A DNA stretch of 64,000 nt, taken from the NCBI RefSeq assembly GCF_902167145.1, contig NC_050104.1, forward strand, positions 99,769,849 through 99,833,848, given 5' to 3'. How positions within the stretch are numbered: position 1 is the first letter of the stretch; each line of letters starts with the position of its first letter. This document shows positions 1 through 11,873 of the stretch, piece by piece. Source of the DNA: Zea mays (lineage: Eukaryota; Streptophyta; Magnoliopsida; Poales; Poaceae). Under the pieces are notes generated by a model, which ran no database searches, had not been told where the DNA came from, and saw only the letters and a list, made by a program, of their open reading frames with translations. The position numbers and the translations under genes were made by a program.

Positions 1-2710
1 GCCCCCATCGCCGGCGCGGGGAAAGCATTGGGCCGCCGGCGGCGAATCGCGAGATCACCGACGCTGGGTCCTTGAAAACCGACCGGAGAGCTTCGTCAAG
101 ATGCAAGGAGGGTCCCATCAAGCTTCCTTGGCTGGATTGGTGGCTCGGGGCTCCGGCATTTCTCGCCGACGGGGGACCTTCGCCGCCGGACCGTCGTATG
201 CCTTGGGCAGACTGCACCACCACCCCAACTCGTGGTATGTGACTCTCTGCTGCTTAGTCATAGTCCGCTCATAGATTTCCACCCTCCTACGCTCAAGTTT
301 AGCCGCACGCGCACCTAGTGTGCTATCTCGCCGGCGTGGCTCCGCCCTAGGTGCTGGACGCCGCCGCATGGACGCTGTCGGGGCGGGCTGGTGCTTCACT
401 AGCCGTCGGTTATCAGATGGGCGCACTAGATCACCCCCCCAGTGATACATGTTGGCTTGATGGTATCCGGTCCGTTAGACTAGGATCGGACGACCCGATT
501 TAAATCGGGTGCGTGGGTGATTTAGGGCCGTTGGATCATGGGGAAACGATGCAGATTAGATCTCAACAGACTATGAGATAAAGTGAATCTGGGCCGCCGG
601 GATTGGATTGGAGGGTTCAGATTAGTATGTGGCTTGACCGTCGATCTTAGGATCGACGCACCTGGTTGCATACCATTTCAAGAAGAGCTTGATCTAATCT
701 AGAAACCAGATCGGACGACTTGGATCATCCCATACCCCTTCGGCTGTGCGGTTTTGCAAATAAACCCTTGGGATTCTAATAAACCAACCCGTTGTCCACC
801 TAGGAGTTAAAGAAACGCGGTTAAGTCCCTGATATTTATATTCTAGACCCTGAACTTCCCCTAAATGGTGCCCATAGCCCAGAATTTGGGATAAAAGCAG
901 AATTAAATATACAAATGATTTCTAACATAAAAAGAAATCCAGAAACTTAGTAAATTCATAGCTAATCCATTTTAACTCTGTTTTACTCTGTTCCAGTTGA
1001 GTTTGCTTCGTAATAAAATTACCTAAGCAGTGATGACATTATTTGTACCATAAAACATATCTTTATAAATAGACAAAGGTTAGCCTATTATTAGTAGATT
1101 TATCCTTCCAAACAAAGTTAAATTGGTCCATGATGATAATTGACTAAATTATGATTTCTAATCAAACTATAATCTAGGTTAAAGTAGAATCAATTATTTG
1201 GAGTATATTTTCTCATATGATGTATATTAACCAATTTATAATATAGTTTAATATTTAATCACGTAGATCTTCGGAAAATCGTATCTTTATAACCATAACT
1301 CCAAGTTTAGTCGTTCTCGAACCAACGATCTTGTAGCATCGCGTAGAATATTATTAGCCAGTTTGTGCTTATGTTTGGTGTGATGTTAATGTTGCCTATA
1401 CCATGTTTATTTGTATTGCTATGATTAGCAGCGAAGTTACGAGTCATTTGAAGAACAAGTGGGTACTTAGGAATCTCGAGTCTAAGGCAAGTTGTGCCCT
1501 TAATCACTTCTCTTTACCCAATAATGTTCCTGTTAATCACTATGACATGCTCAAGTTAATCTGATGGGACCTAATAGGTTACCCTAGACTTGTTTATCCC
1601 ACACGTTGTTTACCACTGAACTTTTGGGTAGTTTTGATATTGCTCTACCTGGTTTTGGGATTAATATTACATTATGATCATGTTCGAGTTTTACTGTTGT
1701 TTTAATTATTGTTCAAGACAAGATCATTGTGTTAATTGGAACATGGAGCTTAACTTGAGATATCCGTGCTACCACAAGGGTGGAATGGGACGCCCTTGGC
1801 TAAGTCACTAGGAAAGCTAGTGGAGGACTACCTTACCCGAAAGGGGCAAGGGTAGTAGGGGAGCGGTCGGTATAGGGAGGTTCTCGGGTTGATTTTGTTG
1901 CGATGGCTTTTCAGACGGGGGATCCCTATACTGCGCTCCCTAGAAACTGTAGCGGGTTTTCTGAAGCTAGTGGAACTTTGTAAAGGCCTCGTAGTGGATC
2001 CCTAGCCATTCACCTTGGAAGTGTCTAAGGGTCTAGCTAACCCTGGCTAGACAGGATACACGACTTGTGGGTAAAGGACGCAACCTCTGAAGAGTGTAAA
2101 ACTGGTATATTAGCCATGCTCGCGGTCATCAGCAGCTCAGGACTCTCGCATGATTAATCTATGGAACTAAACTTAATTTGTAATATGCATTGCATTGTGG
2201 GTGTTGTTATTAATTTGACCTCTTATTTATTTGGGGTGGTATCTACTTATACTTAGTAATTGCTAATAAAATTTTGACCAACTCTAAAAGCAATGCTTAG
2301 CTTTAACCATTTCCTTTGGTAAGCCTTACATTTCACATGAGCTCCCACCTTAGGTGAGTTCATGCACATTATTCCCCACAACTTGTTGAGCGATGAACGT
2401 ATGTGAGCTCACCCTTGCTGTACTCACATCCCCCCAGGTCAAGAACATGTACCACTAGATGAGGTGCATGAAGGATACTGTGATGAGTTCATGAGTGGTC
2501 TAGGTCGTCGTCTCCCAGTCAACTATGGTTGCTGGATCGATGTCTTCGTATGATGTAATTATTTATTTATTTTGTACGGAACTCCTATTATATAGTAAAG
2601 ATGTGGCATTCGTTTCTATACCATTAGTCATCATATGTGTGAGGTTTGATCCTAGCACACATGGTGATTATTTCGCGCTCGGGTTTTGGACCCCTAAAAC
2701 TCAGGTGTGA
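1..2710 (-). mobile_element. Tekay/Prem1-type gypsy LTR, left part outside window
   Basis: Read on the minus strand, the sequence starts at 2710 with TGTCACACC, the usual opening of Tekay/Prem1/Xilon-type maize LTRs. It abuts copia coding sequence directly at 2711, so 2710 is an insertion boundary. The expected 5-bp TSD is CTCCC (2711-2715), with its partner left of the window. No convincing protein is present. The 110-residue Arg-rich reading frame at 118-450 (minus) has no recognisable motif and I treat it as chance coding within the LTR. Stretch 480-1700 is AT-rich and featureless. The family name is from memory; the boundary is seen. Confidence 0.6.
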
Positions 2711-3478
2711 CACTCCCATCATAGACATCTCGAACTTCTTGATCATAATAATACTAAATTCTTCACAAGATGATTGGTTAGTAGAACCAAATATAATGTC
2801 ATCAACATAAATTTGGCATATAAATAAATCCCCATTAACTATCTTAGTGAATAAAATAGGATTGGCTTTCGCAACCTTAAATGAATTATCAATCAGAAAG
2901 TCTCTAAGGCATTCATACCCTGCTATCGGTGCTTGATTAATCCCATAGAGTGCCTTATTGATCTTAAACATGGTTAGGATACTTATCATCTTCGAAGTCG
3001 GGAGTTTTCTTAACGTAGACCTCTTCTTAATGGGTCTATTAAGAAATGCACTTTTCACGTCCATTTGAAAGAGCTTATAACCATGGTGAGTAGCATAGGA
3101 CAATAATATACAAATTGACTCAAGCCTAGCTATAGGTGCAAAAGTTTTATCAAAATCCAAACCTTCAACTTGTGAGTAATCTTTGGCCACAAGTCAGGCT
3201 TTGTTTCTTGTCACCACACCATGTTCATCTTGCTTGTTGCGGAACACCCACTTGGCTCCTACAACATTTTGATTAGTGCTTGGTACTAAGTTTCGTACAT
3301 CATTCCTCTTAAAAATTTTAAGCTCTTCTTGCATGGCCATAACCCAATATGAATCCTTCAAAGCATCATTTATCCTAAAAGGCTCAATAGAAGACATAGA
3401 AGAGTAATTCTCACAAAAATTAGCGATTCTTGAACGAGTAGTTACTCCATTATTTATGTCTCCAAGGATCATGTCCAC
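2711..3478 (-). pseudogene. copia reverse transcriptase fragment of E
   Basis: Two reading frames (3194-3478 and 2711-3190) read through a copia RT from the pre-RT segment (motif [20 protein letters not shown]) to the catalytic YVDD box (QIYVDDIIFGST). They resemble the same part of element C (28130-28780). A stop separates the frames near 3191. A local frame change around 3000-3030 replaces the conserved segment after the DVKSAFLN motif with unrelated residues. The C-terminal RT and RNase H lie beyond the LTR that interrupts at 2710. No activity is expected. Confidence 0.85.
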
Positions 3479-4074
3479 GGGATGATCTCTTTGAATGGTT
3501 TGGTGGACTCTTTGGTGTGGTACTTGGCTTCTTAGCGGTTGAACTTTATGTTCTTCCTTCTTATCTTGATTTTCCTCATCTCCCCCTTGATCAGTGCCCT
3601 CATCTAGATTGTATTATTCTTCATCTTGTGTTGGGTTGAGCTTGAATAGAGGATGATTGATCTTGTTCTTGTTGAGGCTCTTGCGGGCAAACCTCTCTAA
3701 TGGACATGTTCCTCAACATGGTGCATGTAGACTCCTCCTCATCTATTTCATCAAGATCAACTTGATCTACTTGAGAGCCATTAGTCTCTTCAACCACAAT
3801 GTCATAAGAAACTTATACACATCCTATGGATTTGTTGGAGACTCTATATGCCATTGTGTTTAAACTATAACCAAGTAAAAACCCTTCTACTTATTTAGGA
3901 TTATAATTTCTACTTCTATTTACCATAATGCATCATTTTGTTCTCAAATACTCTAAAATATGAAACATTGGGTTTGTTACAAGCAAGGAGTTCATAAGAG
4001 GTCTTCTTGAGGAGTCGGTGAAAATACAACTGGTTGATGGCGTGACAAGCCATGTTGTCGACTTCTGCCCAAAA

Positions 4075-4476
4075 TCAGATCGACGTCTTGTACTCTTCAA
4101 GCATGGTTCTCGGCATATCGATCAAGGTCCTATTCTTCCTTTCTACCACTCCATTTTGTTGTGGTGAATAGAGAGAGGAGAACTCATGCTTGATCCCTTC
4201 TTCCACGAGAAATTCTTCAACTTGTGTGTTTTTGAACTTCATTCCATTATCGCTTCTTATCTTCTTGATCCTTATGTCGAACTCAATTTGTGATTTTCTC
4301 AAGAATCTCTTTAATGTTACTTGAGTCTCACTTTTGTCCTGCAAAAAGGATACCCAAGTGAAGTGTGTATAGTCATCAATGGCAATAAGACCATACTTAC
4401 TCCTGCCAATGCTTATATAAGCAATAATGCCAAATAGATCCTTGTGTAGTAGCTCTAATGGTCTTGATGTCATCAT
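4075..4476 (-). pseudogene. copia integrase core fragment of E
   Basis: A 133-codon frame carries the integrase core of a copia polyprotein. The first catalytic Asp lies in LLHKDLFG, the second in IRSDNGMKF (second residue after Asn-Gly changed from the usual acidic one) and the Glu in GVVERKNRT. The zinc-binding H-H-C-C part that should precede it lies across the element A insertion, at 13016-13180. The stretch 3479-4074 is the linker between integrase and RT. It is full of stops and I assign no other gene there. Confidence 0.85.
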
Positions 4477-4570
4477 AATGTTCTTTGCGTGATGACTTGT
4501 TCCAATTTGCTTTCATGCTTGACATGCTTCACATGGCTTGTCTTTCTCAAAGCAAACATTGGTTAGTTCT

Positions 4571-5244
4571 TGTTGGGGACTTGTTCTCAAATACTATGAA
4601 TTAATAATAAGGCAACACAAGATGTTAAATGTTAATGCCCTTCGTCCTTCGAAGCATTATTTCCCTTAGGATATAATGATCTTCAGACGAAGGTTATGAA
4701 GGACATACCTTCATCATCGCAATATACGTTAAATAAAAGAAGGAGCATATGACATATGAAACAACATAAACTATCATATAACATTATTAACTCATTATTA
4801 TTCATTATATCATCATGTAAAAGCAGGAACAATATTGAATTACAAAGATACCTTCGGCTTGTCAGAAGGAAAAAAAGCACAAGCGTGACACAAAAGCAGG
4901 TACAAGTCAGCGTGAACAGTATGAGGGTACTATTCACCTATTTATAGGCGCAGGACACAGCCTATGAGAAATTACAGTCATGCCCTTTACATTTACTATT
5001 GGCTTATAGAGAAATCTATGAGGACTGGATAGCCTTTTCCCCTTTAAGTCGGTTCCTTTTCCCGTGATTGAGCTGAAGCTCCTTTGTGTATAGCTTCGGA
5101 GCGGCGACAACCTTCGTCACGATCATGTCCTCATCCTATATGCCTTTTAATCCTAAATCCGAAGGTACCTGTTTATAAATCAAACTTGACAAACACTGTT
5201 AAATTATGTTTTTGAGGACCTTCGGAGGACGAAGGCCCCCAACA
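4571..5244 (-). repeat. 3' LTR of element A
   Basis: 674 bp, with plus-strand ends TGTTGGGGAC and GCCCCCAACA. It contains a TATA-like CTATTTATAG at 4938-4947, which reads as a TATAAATAG box on the minus strand. It is rich in CTTCG/CGAAG motifs, typical of cinful/Zeon LTRs. It pairs with the split copy at 10780-11356 plus 12914-13010. Confidence 0.9.
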
Positions 5245-5257
5245 GTAGCCCCTCGCA
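5245..5257 (-). other. polypurine tract of element A
   Basis: The minus strand reads GCGAGGGGCTAC immediately before the 3' LTR, the expected plus-strand priming site for reverse transcription. Position next to the LTR edge is the main evidence. Confidence 0.65.
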
Positions 5258-5401
5258 GTATTAATTTGTTTTAGGATAACGAATTTAGACTGCGACATGG
5301 ACGAAGGCCTTAAGCCGAAGGTCCGAAAAAACACCTTCCTTTTGCTAGAATAGCAACAGTCAATGACAGTCGGGACCCTCCAATTTGGAACGCACCGAGT
5401 G

Positions 5402-5409
5402 TATAAATA
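5402..5409 (+). promoter_or_regulatory. TATA box of the antisense gene in element A
   Basis: TATAAATA lies 152 bp upstream of the ATG at 5561, in the sense direction of the plus-strand gene, just outside the LTR. The leader between them has no other ATG in a good frame. This suggests the antisense gene has its own promoter rather than using the LTR. It is inference from sequence; no transcript start is shown. Confidence 0.5.
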
Positions 5410-7645
5410 AGAACTCACCCTGACCACATTTGGTACGCTGTTTTTGCCACTTGCTTTGTTTGCTCAATTTTATAGCTCTTGCTCACCAACGCTTGCTTAG
5501 TTTCTCAAGCTTTCTAAGCTTTGGTTTGGAGGATACATTTTCGCCATTTCTGAAGAAAAGATGTCTCAAGACAAGAAGATAATTGCTGAGACGAAACTAA
5601 CCGAAGAGGAGAAGCTCCTTGAGGAGAAGACTGCAGGATTTGTTGAGTCAATAGCAAAAACAAATACAGAGAAGATTACTAAAGAGATACTGGAAGGCTT
5701 GTCTGAAGATACTGATGATAGTGACAGCTATGATGTGGAGAGTGGGGGCGAAGACTCTGAAGATCAGCTCTGGCGACCAAGTCATGCAGTTTTCGGGAAA
5801 ACAACTATCAAATAGAGTCATCTTGATAATATGAGAGGAAGGTATTTTTGAGATATGTCTATTGTGAGGGCTGACGTAGACAGGGCCGTTCCTGCTCCCG
5901 AAGAAAACGAAGTTGTGATCTTCCGAAGCTTTTTCAAAGCTGGACTTCGGTTCCCGTTGAGTAGATTTGTGGTTGAAGTTTTAAAGACATACCAGATTTT
6001 CCTTCACCAGGTCACTCCCGAAGCAGTTATTAGAATGGGGATCTTCGTGTGGGCTGTGAGAAGTCAAGGTCTAGAGTCAAGTGCAAGATGTTTTTGCAGT
6101 ATGCATGAACTTTCGTATGAGATGAAGGCCTGGGGTAAAGAACAATATCATAATAATTTCGGTTGCTATAGCTTCGTTGCTCGCTCTAGCGCAAGCTACC
6201 CAGTGCCAACGTTTCGGAAGAGATGGCCCGGGGCCTGGATGGAAGAGTGGTTTTATGTGAAAAATGATTTGAAGGCGAGAGAAGACATTAAAGAGATCAT
6301 CATGCGCCCCATCTGGTCCCGCTTCGGCCTCCGAAAGCCGAAGGTAGAAATTGATGAGGCAGCCGAAGCATGTCGAAGGGCCTTCAGCACAGTTTGCTCT
6401 TTTATTGGGACAAGAGACTTAGTTCAAGAACATATAGCCTACAAGATATGACCACTTATAGACAGCTAGGAAATGCCGAAAGAGACCATCACTAATCCTA
6501 GCGAAGGCGACCTAGTTCGATTGAAATACACCTTCAGGTTTGGGGACAAGTTTGTCGAACCAGATGATGACTGGCTGAAATGTATTGAAAATACTAGCGA
6601 TGAGTTACTTGGAGCATATTCCAAGTCCGAAGATAAAGCACTATCCGTGGCCTTCGAGAGCCGAAAAAAGAAAAGATTAAATAGGGTTTTTGATGCTATT
6701 GGATTTGTGTATCCTGACTATCGCTACCCACCACGGGGGAAGAAAAGAAAGGGTGCAACTTCTGGAAAGGTTGCTGCTTTGGCTGCTTCATGCGAACTTG
6801 CGCCGAAGAGTAAAAAGTTGAAGGTCCTTACCCAACCGGCCATGGTACCTGAGCTTGGTGAGAAGATTTCTTCAGCTGCTGAATCAAAGGAGCCCATTCC
6901 TCCTACGCAGAAAACTGAAGAACTGGCTACCATATCGAAGGCACCCACAGCCGAGTAAGCTGAGGCAAAGACTGGTAAAGATGAGGCCGAAGAGCCAAAA
7001 ACTGAAAAAATGTTAGGAATTTTAAGCCCTTCGGCAGAAGTAACAGTGCCGAAGGCATAAAAAAGTCTTGCGGCAACCCCGAAAAGAAAAAGGATGGTAA
7101 ATATACTAGATGTGCTAGAATCAGTAAAGGCTCCAAGCTCTACTCCTTCAGGGAAAATTGCCGAGGCTTCAAAAATACAAATCGAAGCTGAAACAAAACC
7201 GGTCGAAGTTGAAACTGCTGTGAGCCAGGCTAGTGCCGAAGCTGGGCCTTCAGAGCCTGCTAAGAAAAAACCCTCGGAAAATGAAGAGAAGGCAGCAGAG
7301 GAAGAGGCTATAGAACAGAATTTGCCTGAAAAAGTTGCCGCTCCTGCTCTCGAAGCTTTAAAAGAAAGTATTGAATATATCATCCGTCATGCTTCAGGAA
7401 AAAGACTCTCTAAAGAAGAAGAACGAGAAGCTCAACACTATGCCCAGAAGCTGAAATATCCAAAGGAGGCATTAGTGTTTAACGGCAGCAGAGAAGAAGA
7501 GTTTTTGTACTGTCTCCCGGATAGCAAAGAGATATCTGTTTGCCGAGAGATGGGTAGAAGCTTCGGGTTCCCAACGTTAGAAGATGGCCTCTCAGTACTG
7601 TCGAAGGATGAATTGGCTGACAGTTTGGCATATAATAGTATAAAG

Positions 7646-7720
7646 GTGCGAAAGTCAATTTTTGTATTTAAAAACGAATTATTTCACTTGTTTATACTTA
7701 ATACTATACTCTTTTTGCAG
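7646..7720 (+). other. intron 1 of the element A antisense gene
   Basis: 75 bp, donor AAAG/GTGCG and acceptor TTTTTGCAG/GG. Length is a multiple of three and it has no stop, so the frame reads through it; the AT-rich, Phe/Leu-rich insert in an otherwise charged protein gives it away. Confidence 0.7.
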
Positions 7721-8513
7721 GGCTTGATCCTTAGCAATGCCCTCAGGGCACAGAAAAATATCGAAGATGAAGGGTGCACAATGGCTCTGAACAACCTTCG
7801 CTCAGAGGTGATTGAACTAAGGAACGAAGGCCTTGAAAAGGATAAAATATTAATTTCATTGGTAAACAATATAAAAGAAGACGAAGCTAGTTCCAAAGTT
7901 CAAGCTGAGGCCCAGAAAAGTGAAATTGAAGAATTTCGAAAACAGTTAGCCGAGGCCAAATTAAAATGTGCTGTTGCCGAAGCTAATCGAGATGCCAACG
8001 AATACTGGAAAAATTATTTTGAAAAAACAGTTGTAGAGCTTCACGCATCCAAAGAAAAATGTTTTGAAAAATCTATGGAGTGTGTGAAAAAGATAAAGAC
8101 TAGCTTCGTCAACGTGGGCGCCTACTCAAACGAAGACAACTTCATACGGGACGACCCTGAGGGCGTCATCGAGTGGATCAGTAGTGAAGCCGAAGCTTTT
8201 GAGGAGATTTTGAGTGACAGTGGGGACGTCTGCGCATTCTCTGGCGCGAGAGGAGTTGCAGCCGTCCTGGAGAAGGCGGGTTGCGAACATGTTAAAACCT
8301 TGGCCCAGGCCGAAGCTGCCTTTTCTGTTGACGACACGAAGGACCCTTCAGCCGAAGCAAGTTTATTGGGCGGCAAATTTTTTACTGATATCTGGGAAAA
8401 TGGCGGCCGAGGGATGACTCATGAAATAATGAAGAAGAGCGAAAAAGATATTTATGACGCTCGAGAAGCAACAAAAGAAGCTGAAAAAGCTGCGAAACTC
8501 GAAAGACGGATAG

Positions 8514-8585
8514 GTATTACTTAATGGCTTTTAGCTTTGTTGTTTATTTTTGTGACTTCGAACTAATTTATGTCTTCTATCGCAG
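8514..8585 (+). other. intron 2 of the element A antisense gene
   Basis: 72 bp, donor ATAG/GTATTA, acceptor CTATCGCAG/CTGAA. Removing it restores the frame into a final 158-nt exon ending at 8743. It contains an in-frame stop, so it must be removed for the last exon to be read. Confidence 0.7.
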
Positions 8586-8743
8586 CTGAACTATCTCCTC
8601 CCCCAGAGCCATTTGACCCACTGGCCGACCTAGAGACAAAGAAAGCAATAGAAATTATTAATATGGCCGAAGCTATTGTAGACGAAGTTGTTACCAAACT
8701 GCTAACCGAAGCTGCAGAAAAAGTTCTGAAGGAAGAAGAGTAG

Positions 8744-9191
8744 CTATTGTAAAAACATTTCTAGAATATTAATGTAACATTTGCTGAACTAAGTTTGTAA
8801 CATTTTATGTTTACAATTTTGAATCTAATATGTAAGTTGTTTCTAATTTAATTCTTTGCGATGCATGACATTTTACATACATACCGTTTTTTAGCCTTCG
8901 GCGAAAAAACACCTTCCCTTCTTTTCATGCTTCATAAAGAAGAACTTTTTATGCCTCGTAAGAACATCCACACTTCATAAAAACATCAATGCTTCGTAAA
9001 CAACAGGTCCCTTCAGTATTCAGCAATTTTTGAGCTTCGTGAGTCTGTGGAGAAGATATATTTCACTATGACAAGAACGAAGCTATTACAAGAAATTAAA
9101 AATGGTAAGGAAACTAAGTTTAAATCGATTGTTCTTTATTAAAAAGAAAATAACAATGAATATAAAAATGCTTCGGAGGTAGGATATCTCT
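8744..9191. other. convergent spacer between antisense gene and gag of A
   Basis: About 450 bp of AT-rich DNA lies between the 3' ends of the plus-strand gene and the minus-strand gag. It should hold both 3' ends. I see no further coding sequence; AATATTAATGTAACATT-like stretches at 8766-8800 could serve as a plant 3' end signal. Confidence 0.4.
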
Positions 9192-10719
9192 TTAATAGAT
9201 GTGTTTTGATTCTGGCACAGTACTGTTGACTGTGCGGGCTTCGGATTCCTCCCTGAAATCTCGCTGCTGATGGGTCTGCTGGCTCCCATATGGTTGCTGA
9301 CCTCGTGAATAAGCAGGTTGTAGTAGTGGTGGAGGTGGAAGTTGTGGCCAAGAAGCCTGTGGCTGACTAGCCGAAGCAACCGAAGCTGCAGGATGATTAC
9401 CCACATATTCTGGTATGTAGGGTGAATGACATGAAGCAGTGTGCAGGACCTGCTTCGGTTGACTTTGCCTAGCTTCAGCTTCTGCGCTTTCCTTCTGCTT
9501 TTGGATGGTGATTTGGCACATTCTTGTAGTATGGCCCTTGTCTTCATCAAAAAAATAGGCAGTAGATCTTCCTGGGCTTATCCCCATATCTTCCTCCGAA
9601 GCCCCTGGCGCCTCTGCCTCTTGGAGCTGGCGGCCGGAAAGAGCTTTGCTGCTGCCCCGAAGATTGTGAAGTATATTGTGGCTTCTGCAACTGACTTCCT
9701 CTGTCATCACTCTGAGTGGAGTGAATTGACCTGACATGCCTCGGGTGGATTCTTTCTCTGAAGCCCCTGGTCATCTTAGAGAACGTGTAGGCTTCCTCCC
9801 TTCTTTGGCGAAAGTCATTATCAGCCCGGATGTATTCATCCATCTTTTGAAGCAGCTTCTCTGGAGTTTGTGGAGGCTTTCTAGCAAAATACTGGGCAGT
9901 GGGTCCTGGACGAAGCCCCTTGATCATGGCCTCAATGACAATTTCATCGGGCACTGTAGGCGCTTGTGCTCTCAGACGTAAGAACCTTCGAACGTACGCC
10001 TAGAGATACTCCTCATGATCTTGCGTGCATTGAAACAGTGCCTGAGTTGTGACTGGCTTCGTCTGGAAGCCTTGGAAACTTGTCACTAGCATATCCTTAA
10101 GCTTCTGCCATGAAGTAATAGTCCCTGGCCAAAGAGAAGAATATCATGTTTGTGCCACATTCTTAACTGCCATGACGAAGGACTTGGCCATGACAGCTGC
10201 ATTGCCTCCGTATGAAGATATAGTCGCTTCATAACTCATCAAGAACTGCTTCGGATCTGAATGCCCATCATACATGGGGGGCTGAGGTGGCTTGTATGAT
10301 GGAGGCCATGGGATAGTCTGCAGTTCTGCTGCCAAGGGAGAAGCATCATCAAAGGTAAAGGTATCATGATTAAAATCATCATACCATCCATCCTCGTTGA
10401 ATAAGCCTTCTTGGTGAAGTTCCCTATGCTGGGGCCTTCGTTCTTGTTCGTCTTGAGCAAGATGGCGTACTTCTTCAGTAGCTCCATCGATCTGCTTTTG
10501 AAGATCAGCTAGTCGGGCCATCTTCTCCTTCTTCCGTTGTACCTGCTGATGGATTATCTCCATGTTTCTGATCTCCTGGTCCAACTCCTCCTCCTGGAGT
10601 GTTGGACTGGTGGCCTTTCTTTTCTGGCTTCAGGCCTCTCGAAGAGAGAGGGTCTCCTGATTTGGGTCCAGTGGCTGAAGTGCAGCAGCCCCTGGCGCTG
10701 AAGCTTTCTTTGGCGGCAT
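9192..10719 (-). pseudogene. gag of element A, with stops and a frameshift
   Basis: ATG at 10719 (MPPKKASAPG), 60 bp after the 5' LTR. The frame contains a stop at 10630-10632, another at 10144-10146 and one near 10000, then changes frame near 9560 and ends at 9192. Upstream is a coiled-coil stretch (DQEIRNMEIIHQQVQRKKEK). Next comes the retrotransposon gag core (SDPKQFLMSYEATISSYGG, then a segment reading to LLQKMDEYI). An Arg/Gly-rich segment follows, then a Cys-His segment (YC...KGHTTRMC) that is the family's single zinc-finger-like motif. The C-terminus is rich in Gln, Pro and Ser. It would form the particle shell. No pol follows it. Confidence 0.8.
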
Positions 10720-10760
10720 GACGAAGGTCAGTGCTTGCCGAAGGTGGTCGAAAAAGGGTT

Positions 10761-10779
10761 CACCGGAGGTGGGCGCCAA
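10761..10779 (-). other. primer binding site of element A
   Basis: Directly after the 5' LTR end (CCCCAACA) the minus strand reads TTGGCGCCCACCTCCGGTG. The TGGCGCC core is a common gypsy PBS start; the same core follows the LTR of element D. Confidence 0.7.
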
Positions 10780-11356
10780 TGTTGGGGACTTGTCCTAAAA
10801 TACTATGAATTAAGAACAAGGTAACACAAGATGTTAAATGTTAATGCCCTTCGTCATTCGAAGCATTATTTTTCTTAGGATATAATGATCTTCAGATGAA
10901 GGTTATGAAGGACATACCTTCATCATCGCAATATACGTTAAATAAAAGAAGGAGCATATGACATATGAAACAACATAAACTATCATATAACATTATTAAC
11001 TCATTATTATTCATTATATCATCATGTAAAAGCAGGAACAATATTGAATTACAAAGATACCTTCGGCTTGTCAGAAGGCAAAAAAGCACAAGCATGACAC
11101 AAAAGCAGGTACAAGTCAGCATGAACAGTACGGGGGTACTGTTCACCTATTTATAGGCGCAGGACACAGCCTATGAGAAATTACAGTCATGCCCTTTACA
11201 TTTACTATTGGCTTATAGAGAAATCTATGAGGACTGGATAGCATATTTCCCTTTAAGTCGGTTCCTTTTCCCGTGATAGAGCCGAAGCTCCTTTGTGTAT
11301 ATCTTCGGAGCGACGACAACCTTCGTCACGATCATGTCCTCATCCTATATGCCTTT
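10780..11356 (-). repeat. 5' LTR of element A, first part
   Basis: 577 bp matching 4571-5147 of the other LTR. It is interrupted at 11356 by element D and resumes at 12914. The two parts sum to 674 bp, the length of the intact copy. Confidence 0.9.
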
Positions 11357-11833
11357 TGTTGGGGCGAAGGCGAAGACGCCACCCTTCGCTCGATGCCTTC
11401 GCCGACCTCGCTGGACCAACGGAGGCAAGACGACGGGCAGACTCACCCTTCGTCCCACACGTCGCCGGACGAAGACCCGTGACGAGGTCGTCTCATCTTG
11501 CGACCTCGTCCAACATGGAGGCCCACGTGTGATCCGGCCCATTGTAACAGGCCCTGCGTGGCCGCTGCGCATTACGGGCCTAATTTGTAAAGGTCTCCCT
11601 ATAATTATGGTTTGTAACCCTGCTTTATGGGAATATTCCGGGGATAACCTAGGTGCCTGAGGGCACATGCGTCCTTAACACTGGACGCTGGGCACTCAGA
11701 TACCTATAAATACCCCCGCACAGTGCCCTTGAGGGGCTAGATTAACAGAGCTATTGCCATCTCGTGCAAAACCCTGTTTGCGTTGCTATACTCCCCCGTT
11801 GGATCATCTTGTACCGGAGAGCAAGTTCCAACA
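11357..11833 (+). repeat. 5' LTR of element D
   Basis: 477 bp, TGTTGGGGCG...GTTCCAACA, with a TATA box CTATAAATAC at 11704-11713. The last ~35 bases (GGATCATCTTGTACCGG onward) recur at the 3' end of D at 12875-12908. Confidence 0.85.
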
Positions 11834-11852
11834 TTTGGCGCCCACCGTTCGT
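11834..11852 (+). other. primer binding site of element D
   Basis: TTTGGCGCCCACCGTTCGT follows the LTR end directly; it has the same TGGCGCCCACC core as element A. Confidence 0.65.
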
Positions 11853-11873
11853 GCTACGAAAAAACCACCCGTG

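Larger units (their letters stand above)
2711..4570 (-). mobile_element. Element E: decayed copia (Opie/Ji-like), pol fragment
   Basis: This is the RT-to-integrase part of a minus-strand copia element. Its order is reversed in plus coordinates: RT at 2711-3190, pre-RT linker at 3194-3478, integrase at 4075-4476. It stops at 2711 just after the RT motif region, where the Tekay-type LTR inserted, and at 4570, where element A inserted. It resumes at 13016. Many stops and frame changes show that it is old. The protein is close to intact parts of element C in this window, which gives the alignment used here. Confidence 0.85.
5561..8743 (+). pseudogene. antisense three-exon gene of element A (gypsy-associated domain plus coiled coil), with stops
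   Basis: It runs opposite to gag. Exons at 5561-7645, 7721-8513 and 8586-8743 total 3036 nt, a multiple of three, ending in TAG. The introns (75 and 72 bp) have GT...AG ends, with acceptors TTTTTGCAG and CTATCGCAG. The first exon stays in one frame for 2.1 kb but has six stops (5813, 5849, 6449, 6467, 6956, 7058) and no frameshift. The N-terminal part carries the pattern VTPEAVIRMGIFVWAVRSQG, similar in spacing to the antisense proteins of B and G. A Lys/Glu/Pro/Ala-rich linker follows, then a long coiled coil (exon 2) and a short acidic tail. The domain looks like the Pfam 'putative gypsy type transposon' family (PF04195, from memory). Its function is unknown. As it stands it cannot give a full-length product. 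Confidence 0.75.

Noticed and set aside
118..450. Arg-rich 110-codon minus-strand frame
   Set aside because: No domain, lies in a probable LTR, composition explained by GC-rich DNA.
4683..4947. Hydrophobic frames in the LTR of A on both strands
   Set aside because: Present in both LTR copies; AT-rich LTR DNA gives Phe/Leu/Ile runs by chance.
5815..5870. An intron to explain the first two stops of the A antisense gene
   Set aside because: A GT-AG pair exists but would be only about 35 bp, shorter than plant introns; the frame is continuous, so stops are the simpler reading.
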